From a bacterium (GTDB lineage Bacteria; Bacillota; Clostridia; Oscillospirales; Acutalibacteraceae), in assembly GCA_020624805.1 (NCBI GenBank), contig JAHKVW010000041.1:1-39664 (forward strand): 39,664 nt of DNA, in the 5' to 3' direction. The position numbers were made by a program, and so were the translations under genes. Shown here one piece after another: positions 29,523 to 37,880 of this stretch; the first letter of the stretch is position 1, and each line of letters begins with the position of its first letter. The notes below the pieces were generated by a model. It had not been told where the DNA came from, made no database searches, and saw nothing but the letters and a program-made list of their open reading frames with translations.

Positions 29523-30752
29523 ATGCAAATTTTTCAGGGATTTTTAGACGCGCTCAAGGGACTGTGGGAGTCTTCGGGCTTTATGCAGTTGACTTGGCAA
29601 AACTATGTGATGATCGTGATAGCCTGTGTATTATTGTACCTTGCTATCAAAAAGCAGTATGAACCGCTTCTGCTGCTGCCGATCGCTTTCGGTATGCTGC
29701 TGGTCAACCTGTACCCCGACATCATGGGTGCGCCGCATATCAATCTGGTGGAGATCGCTTCGATAGACGATCCCGCCGCCAAAGGTCACGTAATACGAGA
29801 GATCGGCGGCAAGATCTTTTATGAGGATCCCACCTACGGCGGTCTGCTGTACTATCTGTATCAGGGCGTCAAGCTCGGTATCTATCCGCCGCTGATCTTT
29901 TTGGGCATCGGCTGTATGACCGACTTCGGTCCGCTGATCGCCAACCCGAAGAGCTTTATCCTCGGCGCCGCCGCACAGATCGGTATCTTCATCACCTTTA
30001 TCGGCGCGATTTTCTTGGGCTTTACCCCCGCACAGTCCGGCGCAATCGGCATCATCGGCGGCGCGGACGGCCCTACGGCGATCTATGTCACCTCAAAATT
30101 AGCGCCCGAATTACTCGGCCCGATCGCGGTCGCGGCGTATTCCTACATGGCGCTGGTACCGATCATCCAGCCTCCGATCATGAAGCTGCTCACCACCAAG
30201 AAGGAGCGTGCGGTCGTAATGGATCAGCTCCGTCCCGTCTCCAAGCTTGAGAAGATCATCTTCCCGATCATCGTCGTCATCATCTGCGCGATCGTCCTGC
30301 CCTCCGCGGCTCCGCTGATCGGTATGCTGATGCTCGGCAACCTCTTTAAGGAGAGCGGTGTGGTCGAGCGTATCAGCAAGACGGCACAGAATGAGCTGAT
30401 GAACATCATCACCATCTTCCTCGGCGTGACGGTCGGCGCTACCGCGACAGGTACCGTGTTCCTCACTCCGAAGACATTGGGCATCATCGCGCTCGGTTTG
30501 CTGGCGTTCTGCATGGGCACCGCGTGCGGTCTGCTGTTCGGTAAGCTGATGTATAAGTTCACCGGCGGCAAGGTCAATCCGCTGATCGGTTCGGCGGGTG
30601 TTTCGGCTGTTCCGATGGCGGCGCGTGTCGCTAACAAGGTCGGTCAGCAGGAGAATCCCGGCAACTTCCTGTTGATGCACGCAATGGGACCGAATGTAGC
30701 GGGCGTTATCGGCTCCGCGGTCGCGGCAGGCGTACTGCTCAGCGTTCTGTAA
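29523..30752 (+). CDS. Sodium-translocating decarboxylase beta subunit, OadB/MmdB type
   Basis: A 409-residue polytopic membrane protein of the OadB family, which couples decarboxylation of a biotin-bound carboxyl group to sodium export. Landmarks are FLGIGCMTDFGPLIANPKS, the pump core GFTPAQSGAIGIIGGADGPTAIYV with the essential Asp, SYMALVPIIQPPIMKLLT and the C-terminal GNFLLMHAMGPNVAGVIGSAVAAGV (landmarks). The start at 29523 is set by GGGGAGGA; an upstream in-frame ATG at 29496 lies inside the hairpin. With only OadG beside it, the catalytic partner (oxaloacetate, methylmalonyl-CoA or glutaconyl-CoA decarboxylase) must be elsewhere, and the substrate cannot be told. Confidence 0.92.
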   Translation: MQIFQGFLDALKGLWESSGFMQLTWQNYVMIVIACVLLYLAIKKQYEPLLLLPIAFGMLLVNLYPDIMGAPHINLVEIASIDDPAAKGHVIREIGGKIFYEDPTYGGLLYYLYQGVKLGIYPPLIFLGIGCMTDFGPLIANPKSFILGAAAQIGIFITFIGAIFLGFTPAQSGAIGIIGGADGPTAIYVTSKLAPELLGPIAVAAYSYMALVPIIQPPIMKLLTTKKERAVVMDQLRPVSKLEKIIFPIIVVIICAIVLPSAAPLIGMLMLGNLFKESGVVERISKTAQNELMNIITIFLGVTVGATATGTVFLTPKTLGIIALGLLAFCMGTACGLLFGKLMYKFTGGKVNPLIGSAGVSAVPMAARVANKVGQQENPGNFLLMHAMGPNVAGVIGSAVAAGVLLSVL

Positions 30753-30768
30753 TATCAATATGAAGATC

Positions 30769-30803
30769 AACAGCCTTTTTGCGACGCAGAAGGGCTGTTT
30801 TTT
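30769..30803 (+). terminator. Intrinsic terminator after oadB
   Basis: Stem AACAGCC / GGCTGTT (30769-30775, 30793-30799) with further inner pairs, followed by TTTT. Confidence 0.82.
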
Positions 30804-30933
30804 GATGGAGAAAAGAAGAGCGATTTTGTCAAATGGTCTTTACGAAAACGACCGAGTATTTGTTTATTATGTCAAATTAGAAAAATATCTTTACTATTGT
30901 TCCGGAAAAGAATAATAAAGCGTATCTTTGCGA

Positions 30934-31027
30934 TATAATATAGAATGATTAAATAGGGAAGTATCCCTTTTTGGCTCAATACCTTTTTGACGGTAACCGG
31001 GCAAAGCTGCCGCGTTGCGGTAATACC
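30934..31027 (+). promoter_or_regulatory. Promoter -10 and structured leader of the CpsC-like gene
   Basis: TATAAT at 30934-30939 (no clear -35) is followed by a leader of about 100 bases. It starts with a mini-terminator AGGGA-AGTA-TCCCT plus T-run (30955-30972) and continues with GGTA ... TGCCGC-GTT-GCGGTA-A-TACC (30993-31027), two nested stems just before the ribosome site. The early T-run hairpin suggests attenuation. I could not match it to a known riboswitch. Confidence 0.45.
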
Positions 31028-31046
31028 ATCCGACAGGAGGATTTTG

Positions 31047-31748
31047 ATGAAAAAACAGATCACGATCGCTGATTTGCTGAAGATTTTTCTGCAGCATATC
31101 AAGCTGATTATTATTGTAACATTGTTGGGCGCGCTGTTGGCGTTCCTCTATGTTACGTATTTGGTGACGCCGATGTATTCTACCAGCGCGCTGATCATGG
31201 TACAGAACGGCAATTCGTTTGAGAGCGATATCAATAAGGCGAACAACAGTTCACTGAGCGGTGAGAAGGTCAACACCAGTGATATCACCTCTTCACAGAT
31301 GCTGGCGAATACCTGCTCGACGCTGTTCACGGTCGACCCCGATATGAAGAGCATCATCAGCGGCGCCACGATCAATATCAGCGTGGTGGAGGATTCTTAC
31401 TTTCTGAGAATCAGCTCGACCTCATCCGACCCCCATACCGCCGCGAATATCGCGAATCTGGTCGCGAATACCGCGCCGCAGGTCTTCAAAAAGTACTTCG
31501 GCGACGCCGGTAAGGTCGATACGGTAGAAGAAGCGAACGTTCCTTCCTCGCCCTCCTCTCCCAATAAGCCGAGATATGTCCTGATCGGTCTGTTGGTCGG
31601 TTTGGTGCTGTCGCTGGTCATTTCCTTCCTGCTGGAGATCATCGATACGACCATCAAGCCCGGCGACGACCTGTATAAGATGTATGATATCCCCGTATTC
31701 GCAGAGATCGTAGACTTTGAAACGGAAGGCGGTGGCAAGAAGAAATGA
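31047..31748 (+). CDS. Wzz/CpsC-like chain-length and kinase adaptor protein
   Basis: A 233-residue membrane protein of the polysaccharide co-polymerase type. A cytosolic start (KKQITIADLLKIFLQ), first helix (about 20-42), an extracytoplasmic domain with YSTSALIMVQN and IISGATINISVVEDS, then the proline-rich approach PSSPSSPNKPRYV and second helix (about 178-200), ending with a short cytosolic tail. In Gram-positive bacteria such proteins activate a separate BY-kinase through that tail; here the kinase gene overlaps it (ATGA). The start follows ACAGGAGGATTTTG. No glycosyltransferase or polymerase genes are adjacent. Confidence 0.88.
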   Translation: MKKQITIADLLKIFLQHIKLIIIVTLLGALLAFLYVTYLVTPMYSTSALIMVQNGNSFESDINKANNSSLSGEKVNTSDITSSQMLANTCSTLFTVDPDMKSIISGATINISVVEDSYFLRISSTSSDPHTAANIANLVANTAPQVFKKYFGDAGKVDTVEEANVPSSPSSPNKPRYVLIGLLVGLVLSLVISFLLEIIDTTIKPGDDLYKMYDIPVFAEIVDFETEGGGKKK

Positions 31749-32503
31749 AGCTGATCAATACAAATAAAGGCGATAAAGCCAATAAAAAAGGCAATAGTGC
31801 CGAAAAAGCAAAAAACGTCTTGACCTCCGACTCCAAATTCGCGATCGTTGAAGGATATAAGATCGCCCGTACCAATCTGGTGTTCTCGCTCACCGCACAG
31901 AACAGCAACTGCGTTGCCGTTACCTCGTGGAGCAAGGGTGAAGGTAAGAGTACCGCGACCGTTAACCTGGCGATCTCCTTCGCGAAGATGGGCAAGCGTG
32001 TGCTTTTGATCGATACCGACTTGCGTCGTCCGAACCTGCACAATCTGCTCAAGCTCAAGAATGATACCGGCGTGTCGGATATCATCGGTCAGTTCGGTGA
32101 TTTTCAGACTGCCGTTCACCGCAACGCGGTCACCAATCTGGACGTCCTGACCTCCGGCGCGATCCCGCCCAACCCCTCCGAGCTGCTGGCTTCTCCGTAT
32201 TTTGCGGAGCTGCTGAAGAAAGCAAAGGAAGAGTACGACTATGTGATCATGGATACGCCTCCTCTGGGCGTTGTTACCGATACGCTTCTGTTGAAGGACT
32301 ATGTCGGCGGCTATGTCATGGTCGTCCGTGAGAGGATCACCAGCCACGGCGATATCGAGCGCGCCCTGCAAAGCGTCAAGCTCGCCGATACCAAGGTGCT
32401 CGGCTTCCTCAAGGTCGGCTGTGAAATGCGCTCCAAGGGCTACGGCTACAACAAGTACAGATACCGTTACAACTACAATTACAACTATTATTACAAATAC
32501 TGA
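31745..32503 (+). CDS. CpsD/CapB-like bacterial tyrosine kinase
   Basis: A 252-residue BY-kinase. Walker A is SWSKGEGKSTATVNLA (about 60-75), Walker A' LLIDTDLRRPN, and Walker B YDYVIMDTPPLG. The C-terminal end is a tyrosine cluster: eleven Tyr in the last twenty residues, in the pattern RYRYNYNYNYYYKY; these are the expected autophosphorylation sites. The kinase controls polysaccharide export and chain length with its membrane partner, whose stop codon overlaps its start (ATGA). A terminator directly after the gene shows that the pair forms its own operon. Homologues are known as CpsD, CapB and YwqD; I give no symbol as the function here is open. Confidence 0.92.
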   Translation: MKLINTNKGDKANKKGNSAEKAKNVLTSDSKFAIVEGYKIARTNLVFSLTAQNSNCVAVTSWSKGEGKSTATVNLAISFAKMGKRVLLIDTDLRRPNLHNLLKLKNDTGVSDIIGQFGDFQTAVHRNAVTNLDVLTSGAIPPNPSELLASPYFAELLKKAKEEYDYVIMDTPPLGVVTDTLLLKDYVGGYVMVVRERITSHGDIERALQSVKLADTKVLGFLKVGCEMRSKGYGYNKYRYRYNYNYNYYYKY

Positions 32504-32509
32504 TCTCAC

Positions 32510-32545
32510 ACAGCTCTCCTGTCATCGGCAGGGGAGCTGTTTTGG
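32510..32545 (+). terminator. Intrinsic terminator after the BY-kinase gene
   Basis: Stem ACAGCTCTCCTG / CAGGGGAGCTGT (32510-32521, 32529-32540; one T-G pair) followed by TTTGG. Confidence 0.87.
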
Positions 32546-32579
32546 TGAAGGATAAAGGGTGAAGAGTGAGGATGAATTA

Positions 32580-32992
32580 ATTTGTAGGGGAGGGGCTTGC
32601 TCCTCCCGAAACACTTCAGTTATAAGCCATCAAATCGTGAAACAGATGATATTTTATTGTAGGGAGGGGCTTGTTGCTCAGCCGCAGACGGCACCCCTCT
32701 GCCCTTCGGGCGCTTCCCCGGCGGGGAGACCCATCCCGCAACTTTTCCGTTCTATGTCTACTGAGTGCGCAGCAAATCCAACCCCTCCGTAGGGTACGGC
32801 GCTTGCGACGTACCGAAACCTTTTCACTAAACGTCATTCACTGCGGAGCAAATCCCATCTTCCGTAGGGATGACCATCGGTCATCCGCATGGCAGAGACG
32901 TTTATTTCTTATCTCGCGTTTTCGATAACGGATACGCCCGCCATTCCACGGTGCGTCGGACGCATGCGTCCAAGCGCCGACCCCTACAATCT
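32580..32992. repeat. Cluster of TAGGG-type hairpin repeats
   Basis: At least five short hairpins of one family, each opening with GTAGGG: about 32583-32609 (GGGGAGG.. CCTCCC), 32660-32735 (longer, with CCCTTCGGGCG and CCCCGGCGGGG), 32789-32817 (GGTACG.. CGTACC), 32861-32890 (GGATGACC.. GGTCATCC), and an inverted one at about 32947-32992 (GGACGCATGCGTCC, CCCCTACAA). They fill 32546-33139, where there is no convincing gene. A related copy lies at 22028. Confidence 0.8.
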
Positions 32993-33139
32993 TTATGTAA
33001 CGCTGATTGTGGAACAGGGCTCCTTTGCTGCTTTTCCGCAACTTGATAAATCTGTGAGAAGTGGATCGGATTCTTATATGCTTCGGTTGAGAAAAGCAGA
33101 CACAAAACGAAATAAACTTGCAGGAATTTGATAAAAGGG

Positions 33140-33168
33140 TTGCAAAAGACGTCCGTTTGGTATATTAT
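33140..33168 (+). promoter_or_regulatory. Sigma-A promoter of the aminotransferase gene
   Basis: TTGCAA (33140-33145), 17-base spacer, TATTAT (33163-33168), with a leader of about 45 bases to the ATG. Confidence 0.75.
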
Positions 33169-33219
33169 ATAAAAGCATTATTTGTAAAATTTGCAATCTC
33201 AGAGAGGGAAATGTGCAAG

Positions 33220-34494
33220 ATGAAGTATCAAGATTATTCGAGAGAACAGCGTGACGCTGAGCTTTCAACCTTATGGGAAGAAATCAACATAATCAAGGAA
33301 AAGAACATCAAGCTGAATATGGCGCGCGGCGTGCCCAGTCCCGATCAGCTCGATCTGTCCAGAAAGATGCTGGACATCCTGACCTCGGAATCGGACTGCC
33401 ATGCCGAGGACGGCACCGACTGCTGTAACTACGGCGTGATGGACGGTATCCCCGAGTGCAAAAAGCTGATGGCGGACGTCATGGGCGTGACGCCCGACAT
33501 GGTCATGGTAGGCGGCAATTCCTCGCTGAACATGATGTTTGACACCATCTCTTTGTTTATGACCCACCCCGTTACCGGCGGTACACCCGCATGGTCGCTG
33601 GTGCCCGACCGTAAATTCCTCTGTCCCGTACCCGGCTATGACCGTCACTTCGGCGTGACCGAGTATTTCGGTTTTCAGATGATCCCGGTGCCGATGGATG
33701 AAAACGGCCCCGATATGGAGCTGGTCGAGGAGTTGGTCAAGGATCCTACTGTCAAGGGTATGTGGTGCGTGCCGAAGTACTCGAATCCCTCGGGTATCTC
33801 GTACTCCGATGAGGTCGTTCGCCGTATCGCGGCGCTGCAGCCTGCCGCTGCTGATTTCCGCGTCATGTGGGACAACGCCTACTGCATCCACGATCTGACC
33901 GATGATCATGACGAGATCCTCAACATCTTTGAGGAATGTGAGAAAACCGGCAACATCGACATGCCGATCGAGTTTTGCTCGACCTCCAAGATCACCTTCC
34001 CGGGCTCCGGCGTAGCGGCTATGGCGGCTTCCGCGAACAATATGGCGGTCATCAAGGGTAAGTATAAATTCCAGAACATCGGCTATGATAAGCTGAATAT
34101 GTTGCGCCATGTGCGCTTCTTCGGCGATATCGAGGGCATGAAGGCGCATATGAAGAAGCACGCCGAGATCCTGCGTCCTCGCTTTGAGATCGTGCTCAAT
34201 AAGCTCGGTGAGAACCTCGACGAGCTCGGTATCATTCGCTACAACCGTCCCCGCGGCGGCTACTTTGTCTGCGTCGATGTGCTCGACGGCACCGCGAAGC
34301 GTGTGGTGGAGCTGTGCAAGGAAGCGGGCGTCAATCTGACCGGCGCCGGCGCGACCTATCCCTACGGCAACGATCCGCACGACAGCAACATCCGTATCGC
34401 GCCGTCCTTCCCGAGCTTGGATGATCTGGCGAGCGCAATGGACGTCTTCTGCCTGTGCGCGCGCATTGCCGCTTTGGAGAAGCTGAACGCATAA
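33220..34494 (+). CDS. PLP aminotransferase, aspartate aminotransferase type (PF12897-like)
   Basis: A 424-residue fold-type I PLP enzyme. Landmarks are LNMARGVPSPDQLDLS near the N-terminus, VGGNSSLNMMFD (cofactor phosphate site), CVPKYSNPSGISYSDE, WDNAYCIHDL (Asp/Tyr contacts with PLP), the Schiff-base lysine in CSTSKITFPGSG, and NRPRGGYFVCVDV with the substrate carboxylate Arg later in SNIRIAPSFP. These fit the group of bacterial aspartate aminotransferases sometimes called type Ic. It would move the amino group between aspartate and 2-oxoglutarate, but other amino acids are possible. The start at 33220 is preferred over the ATG at 33211, which is only two bases from the GAGAGGG site, and over 33118, which lies upstream of the promoter. 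Confidence 0.85.
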   Translation: MKYQDYSREQRDAELSTLWEEINIIKEKNIKLNMARGVPSPDQLDLSRKMLDILTSESDCHAEDGTDCCNYGVMDGIPECKKLMADVMGVTPDMVMVGGNSSLNMMFDTISLFMTHPVTGGTPAWSLVPDRKFLCPVPGYDRHFGVTEYFGFQMIPVPMDENGPDMELVEELVKDPTVKGMWCVPKYSNPSGISYSDEVVRRIAALQPAAADFRVMWDNAYCIHDLTDDHDEILNIFEECEKTGNIDMPIEFCSTSKITFPGSGVAAMAASANNMAVIKGKYKFQNIGYDKLNMLRHVRFFGDIEGMKAHMKKHAEILRPRFEIVLNKLGENLDELGIIRYNRPRGGYFVCVDVLDGTAKRVVELCKEAGVNLTGAGATYPYGNDPHDSNIRIAPSFPSLDDLASAMDVFCLCARIAALEKLNA

Positions 34495-34514
34495 AACTCA
34501 ATCTAACACAAGAC

Positions 34515-34545
34515 AGCGTCCGCGGTTTTTGCGGGCGCTTTTTTC
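34515..34545 (+). terminator. Intrinsic terminator after the aminotransferase gene
   Basis: Stem AGCGTCCGC / GCGGGCGCT (34515-34523, 34531-34539; one T-G pair) followed by TTTTTT. Confidence 0.88.
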
Positions 34546-34567
34546 TGCAACCAAAACAGGATCAATA

Positions 34568-34640
34568 CCATAATTCGTTATTAGAAATATAGAATGTATA
34601 TTTCGATATTGGAATTATGGTGGCATTTTAATTCCATAAT
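34568..34640. repeat. AT-rich nested palindromes with two possible partners
   Basis: CCATAATTC (34568-34576) pairs with GAATTATGG (34612-34620), enclosing GAAATATA / TATATTTC (34584-34591, 34597-34604). The same ATTATGG can instead pair with CCATAAT at 34634-34640. It lies about 70 bases upstream of the secD promoter, in the gene-free 34495-34837. It may be an operator or a small repeat element. Confidence 0.7.
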
Positions 34641-34706
34641 CGAATCAAAGTGCCGCTTTTTTCTCCAAAAGAACAATGAAAACTTGAAAATCTTGCAAAA
34701 GTTTTA

Positions 34707-34735
34707 TTGACTTTTCAGGTGTAAGTCTGTATAAT
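34707..34735 (+). promoter_or_regulatory. Sigma-A promoter of secDF
   Basis: TTGACT (34707-34712), 17-base spacer, TATAAT (34730-34735), preceded by A/T tracts that resemble an UP element. One of the best promoters in the window. Confidence 0.9.
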
Positions 34736-34837
34736 TAATCTGTTATTGTGGATTTTTATATTGGTACTTTAGCGCCATATGCACGCAGTACGGTTAAAAA
34801 TCCGAAAGAAGAACCAAAAAATATGGAGGTCCAAGGC

Positions 34838-36175
34838 ATGAAAAGAATTTCTAAGCCTGTATTCTTCATTGTCGCTATCCTCATCATAGCGTTTGCGTTC
34901 ACGGCGTTCGCCGGAATCAAATACTATGACGGCGATATCCAGAAGACTGCGATCAAGGGTATCAGCGACATCAGATGGGGAATCGACATCCGCGGCGGTG
35001 TGGAGGCTACCTTTAAGCCCGCAGACGATATCGACGCCACGGATGAGCAGTTAGACTCTGCGAAATCGATCATTGAAACACGTATGGTCTCTAACGGTAT
35101 CACCGACTATGAGATCTATGCCGACTACGGCTCCGACCGTATCATCGTCCGTTTCCCGTGGAAAGAGGATGATACGACGTTCGATCCGGTCAGCGCTGTC
35201 AACGAGCTCGCGGCTACCGCGAAGCTGACGTTCCGCAATCCGAGCGGCGAGACCGTCATGGACGGTTCGGCTGTTGAGAAGGCGACTGCCGGTATCGATC
35301 AGTCCAAGGATTCTGCCGGTCAGTATATCGTGCAGCTCGAACTCAACTCTGAGGGTGCTCAGACCTTTGCTCAGGTCACCCAGCAGTACCTGAACCAGCA
35401 GATCGGCATCTATATGGATGAAACCCAGCTTTCCAATCCTACCGTACAGAGCGTGATCTCTGACGGTCACGCGCAGATCACCGGTAACTTTGACGCTGAG
35501 TCCGCGACCAAGCTCGCAAACCAGATCAACGGCGGTGCGCTGCCCTTCTCTCTGGAAGCTGCTTCCTACAGCGGTATCAGCCCCACACTGGGTCAGAACT
35601 CCCTGACAGCGATGGGCTACGCGGCGATCATCGCGTTCGCGCTGATCGCGCTGTTTATGATCATCAAGTACCGTGTGCCCGGTTTTGTCGCAGTTATCGC
35701 GCTCGTCGGTCAGATGGCGCTGGCTGTAGCCGCGGTCACCCGTTATTTCTCTGCTTTCGACTCCTTTACCATGACCCTGCCCGGTATCGCCGGTTTGATC
35801 CTGTCAGTCGGTATGGGTGTTGACGCGAACATCATTACCGCCGAGCGTATCAAGGAAGAATTCCGCGCAGGCAAGACGCTTGACGGCGCGATCGAAAAGG
35901 GTACCAAGAACTCCCTGACCGCGATCATCGACGGTAACATGACCATCGTTATCGTATCTGTCATCCTGATGCTGGTATTCGGCCCGTCCAACATCCTTTC
36001 ATGGATCTTCGGCGAGTCCACCACCGGTACCATCTACGCTTTCGGTTATACCCTGTTGATGGGTGTTATCTCTAACTTTATCATGGGCGTATGGCTCTCC
36101 CGCGTCATGCTCAAGAGCATCTCCGGTGTGAAGTGCTTGCGCAAAGAATGGCTGTTTGGAGGTGCGCGTAAATGA
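34838..36175 (+). CDS. secD: Protein translocase subunit SecD
   Basis: A 445-residue membrane protein of the SecDF motor that uses the proton gradient to help proteins leave the Sec channel. One N-terminal helix (PVFFIVAILIIAFAFTAFAG), the large outer P1 region with GIDIRGGVEATF and RMVSNGITDYEIY, NQINGGALPFSLE, then five more helices with GLILSVGMGVDANIITAERIKEE (landmark; it holds the conserved D-x-x-x-x-x-x-R/E motif). The start is at 34838, where GGAGG lies upstream at good spacing; the in-frame GTG at 34748 is only a few bases after the transcription start. secF overlaps by four bases (ATGA). SecD and SecF are separate here, as in many Clostridia, while Bacillus has a fusion. Confidence 0.95.
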   Translation: MKRISKPVFFIVAILIIAFAFTAFAGIKYYDGDIQKTAIKGISDIRWGIDIRGGVEATFKPADDIDATDEQLDSAKSIIETRMVSNGITDYEIYADYGSDRIIVRFPWKEDDTTFDPVSAVNELAATAKLTFRNPSGETVMDGSAVEKATAGIDQSKDSAGQYIVQLELNSEGAQTFAQVTQQYLNQQIGIYMDETQLSNPTVQSVISDGHAQITGNFDAESATKLANQINGGALPFSLEAASYSGISPTLGQNSLTAMGYAAIIAFALIALFMIIKYRVPGFVAVIALVGQMALAVAAVTRYFSAFDSFTMTLPGIAGLILSVGMGVDANIITAERIKEEFRAGKTLDGAIEKGTKNSLTAIIDGNMTIVIVSVILMLVFGPSNILSWIFGESTTGTIYAFGYTLLMGVISNFIMGVWLSRVMLKSISGVKCLRKEWLFGGARK

Positions 36176-37149
36176 AAAAGGATATGAACTTTGTCGGCAA
36201 GAGTAAGATCTTCTTCGGCATTTCGCTCGCGATCATCGCCATCGGTCTTATCTGCAATCTCATTTTCGGCGTCACCCTCGACATCCAGTTCAAGGGCGGT
36301 ACCATCGTCAATTATTCCTACACCGGTGAGATCGATCAGGAGGCGCTCAAGGACGCGATCCAGTCCGCGACTCCCGAACATCAGGTCTCTTTCACCATCA
36401 CTAAGGATATTATGAATAATGAGGCAGACGCTGACGCGTATGCTGTATCCATCCAGTTCTCCGGCAACGAGAGCATCGAGTCCGACGTCATCCAGGGCAT
36501 CACCACCGCGCTGGAGGAGAAGTTCCCCGATAACAACTTCCAGTACAAAGAGAACTCCTCGGTCGAGGCTTCTATGGGTCTGAAGTTCCTGTTGAAGTGT
36601 CTGACCGCGGTAGCGATCGCTTCTGTACTGATGGTCATCTATGTTACCATCCGATTCAAGCGTATCGGCGGTCTGTCCGCAGGTGTGATGGCGCTGGTAG
36701 CGCTGTTCCACGATGTGGCGATGATCTACTTTATGTATGTCATCTTCCGTATGCCGATCGACTCCAACTTCATCGCAGTCGTCCTGATGATCATCGGTTA
36801 CTCGCTGAACGATACCATCGTTATCTACGACCGTGTCCGTGAGGAACGCCGTCTGGCGGGTCCCAAGGCGGATATCGCGGATGTGTTCAACCACAGCGCA
36901 TCCTCCGTTATGGGTCGTACGATCGCGACGTCCATCACCACCCTCGTGGCGATCGGCACCGTTTATGTCGTAGCGCTGATCTTCAACCTCAGCTCCGTAC
37001 AGTCCTTCGCACTGCCGATGATGATCGGTATCGTATCCGGTTGTTATTCTTCGCTGTGCATCGCGGGTCCCCTCTGGGTACTCTGGAACAAGCGCGGCGG
37101 CAAGGGCGAAAAAGCCGAGGCTCCCAAGGCGGAAAAAGCAAAAGCCTAA
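36172..37149 (+). CDS. secF: Protein translocase subunit SecF
   Basis: A 325-residue partner of SecD. The N-terminal FVGKSKIFFGISLAIIAIGL helix, FGVTLDIQFKGGTIVNY (SecF signature), and the membrane segment YSLNDTIVIYDRVREERR with the conserved Asp/Arg motif are present; SSVMGRTIATSITTLVAIGTVYV is the next typical segment. The C-terminus is a short Lys/Ala/Glu-rich tail. The gene starts inside the secD stop (ATGA) behind GGAGGTGCG and ends before a strong terminator. Confidence 0.95.
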   Translation: MKKDMNFVGKSKIFFGISLAIIAIGLICNLIFGVTLDIQFKGGTIVNYSYTGEIDQEALKDAIQSATPEHQVSFTITKDIMNNEADADAYAVSIQFSGNESIESDVIQGITTALEEKFPDNNFQYKENSSVEASMGLKFLLKCLTAVAIASVLMVIYVTIRFKRIGGLSAGVMALVALFHDVAMIYFMYVIFRMPIDSNFIAVVLMIIGYSLNDTIVIYDRVREERRLAGPKADIADVFNHSASSVMGRTIATSITTLVAIGTVYVVALIFNLSSVQSFALPMMIGIVSGCYSSLCIAGPLWVLWNKRGGKGEKAEAPKAEKAKA

Positions 37150-37169
37150 GCGATTTTATCGTATTCATC

Positions 37170-37200
37170 AAGGCGTCACCTTCGGGTGGCGCCTTTTTTT
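37170..37200 (+). terminator. Intrinsic terminator after secF
   Basis: Stem AAGGCGTCACC / GGTGGCGCCTT (37170-37180, 37185-37195; one T-G pair) with a TTCG loop, then a T-run. Confidence 0.95.
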
Positions 37201-37204
37201 CAAT

Positions 37205-37484
37205 CAGTCATTGCGAAGCCCTTGACAGAGCGTCAAGGGCTGTGGCAATCTCAACCGAATCGATCAAGGCGCCGTCTTCGGACGGTGCCCTTTATACATT
37301 TACTGAAAACTGAAGACTGAAAATTGAAGAATGAATAATAGAGGTTACTCGCTTCGCTCAAACAATTATGCAATCCCTCAGCCTTTTATCGGTTTGAGCC
37401 CTCCTAGCGGAGGCAGCAGACCCTTTTGTCCGCATTGCGGACATTTCCCCTAGCAGGGGAATCTCCTTTACCAAAGGGAGCCTA
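37205..37484. repeat. Mixed palindromic repeats between secF and the DUF4363 gene
   Basis: Four items: AGCCCTTGAC / GTCAAGGGCT framed by CATTGCGA and TGGCAATCT (37207-37250); a terminator-like stem GGCGCCGTC-TTCG-GACGGTGCC (37269-37290); a copy of the ACTGAAAACTGAA / GAATGAATAAT family (37302-37340); and a long copy of the family seen at 14052-14188, with CAATCCCTCA, GCAGCAGACCC, GTCCGC / GCGGAC, TTCCCCT / AGGGGAA and CTCCTTTACCAAAGGGAG (37371-37484). No gene is present in 37150-37499. Confidence 0.85.
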
Positions 37485-37499
37485 ATATTATTCAGGCGC

Positions 37500-37880
37500 T
37501 TACAGAATGTTTTCCCATTTCATCAGCTTGGCGTTCTTGATGTCCTGTATCTTTCGTCTGGCGCAGGCGGAGGTCGCCAAAAAGTCCTCTGTATCCGCGG
37601 TTCTTGCGTATTGCCTGAGCATCGCGAGATCGGAGGAGATATGCCCGACTTCGCTGTGGAACATGAAGATGTTGAACATCCCGCTTTGCTTGCGAAACCG
37701 ATTATCGAGCTTTTCCGCCTCGGTCTCGGCGTCGAGCACCTCGTTGTGCATCATCTTCTCGTCCGCGCTGTCGAGCATCTTGATATACGCGTCGGCGTTA
37801 GAGGTGACATAGATATATTCGACCCCGCCGAGCAGCAATGCCAGCGCGATCATCCCCAGCGCGATCCATCCTCGTTTCAT
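37500..37880 (-). CDS. DUF4363 family protein
   Basis: A 126-residue protein with an N-terminal membrane anchor (GWIALGMIALALLLGGVEYIY) and an outward helical domain rich in charged residues, with EAEKLDNRFRKQSGMFNIFMFHSEVGHI as a landmark. This matches DUF4363, whose genes are regularly next to DUF421 genes, as here (four-base overlap, ATGA). Function unknown; the pair is widespread in spore-forming Firmicutes. Confidence 0.82.
   Translation of the reverse strand: MKRGWIALGMIALALLLGGVEYIYVTSNADAYIKMLDSADEKMMHNEVLDAETEAEKLDNRFRKQSGMFNIFMFHSEVGHISSDLAMLRQYARTADTEDFLATSACARRKIQDIKNAKLMKWENIL

Noticed and set aside
30992..31027. c-di-GMP riboswitch or rRNA-like fragment in the CpsC leader
   Set aside because: The text GGGCAAAGC and GCGGTAATACC is suggestive only; the GEMM core motifs and the rest of the rRNA helix are missing.
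32559..33131. Several 60-85 codon frames in the repeat cluster
   Set aside because: They follow the hairpin repeats, overlap on both strands and lack ribosome sites.
34748..34837. Longer SecD start at GTG
   Set aside because: It lies about six bases from the predicted transcription start and the ATG at 34838 has a good GGAGG site.
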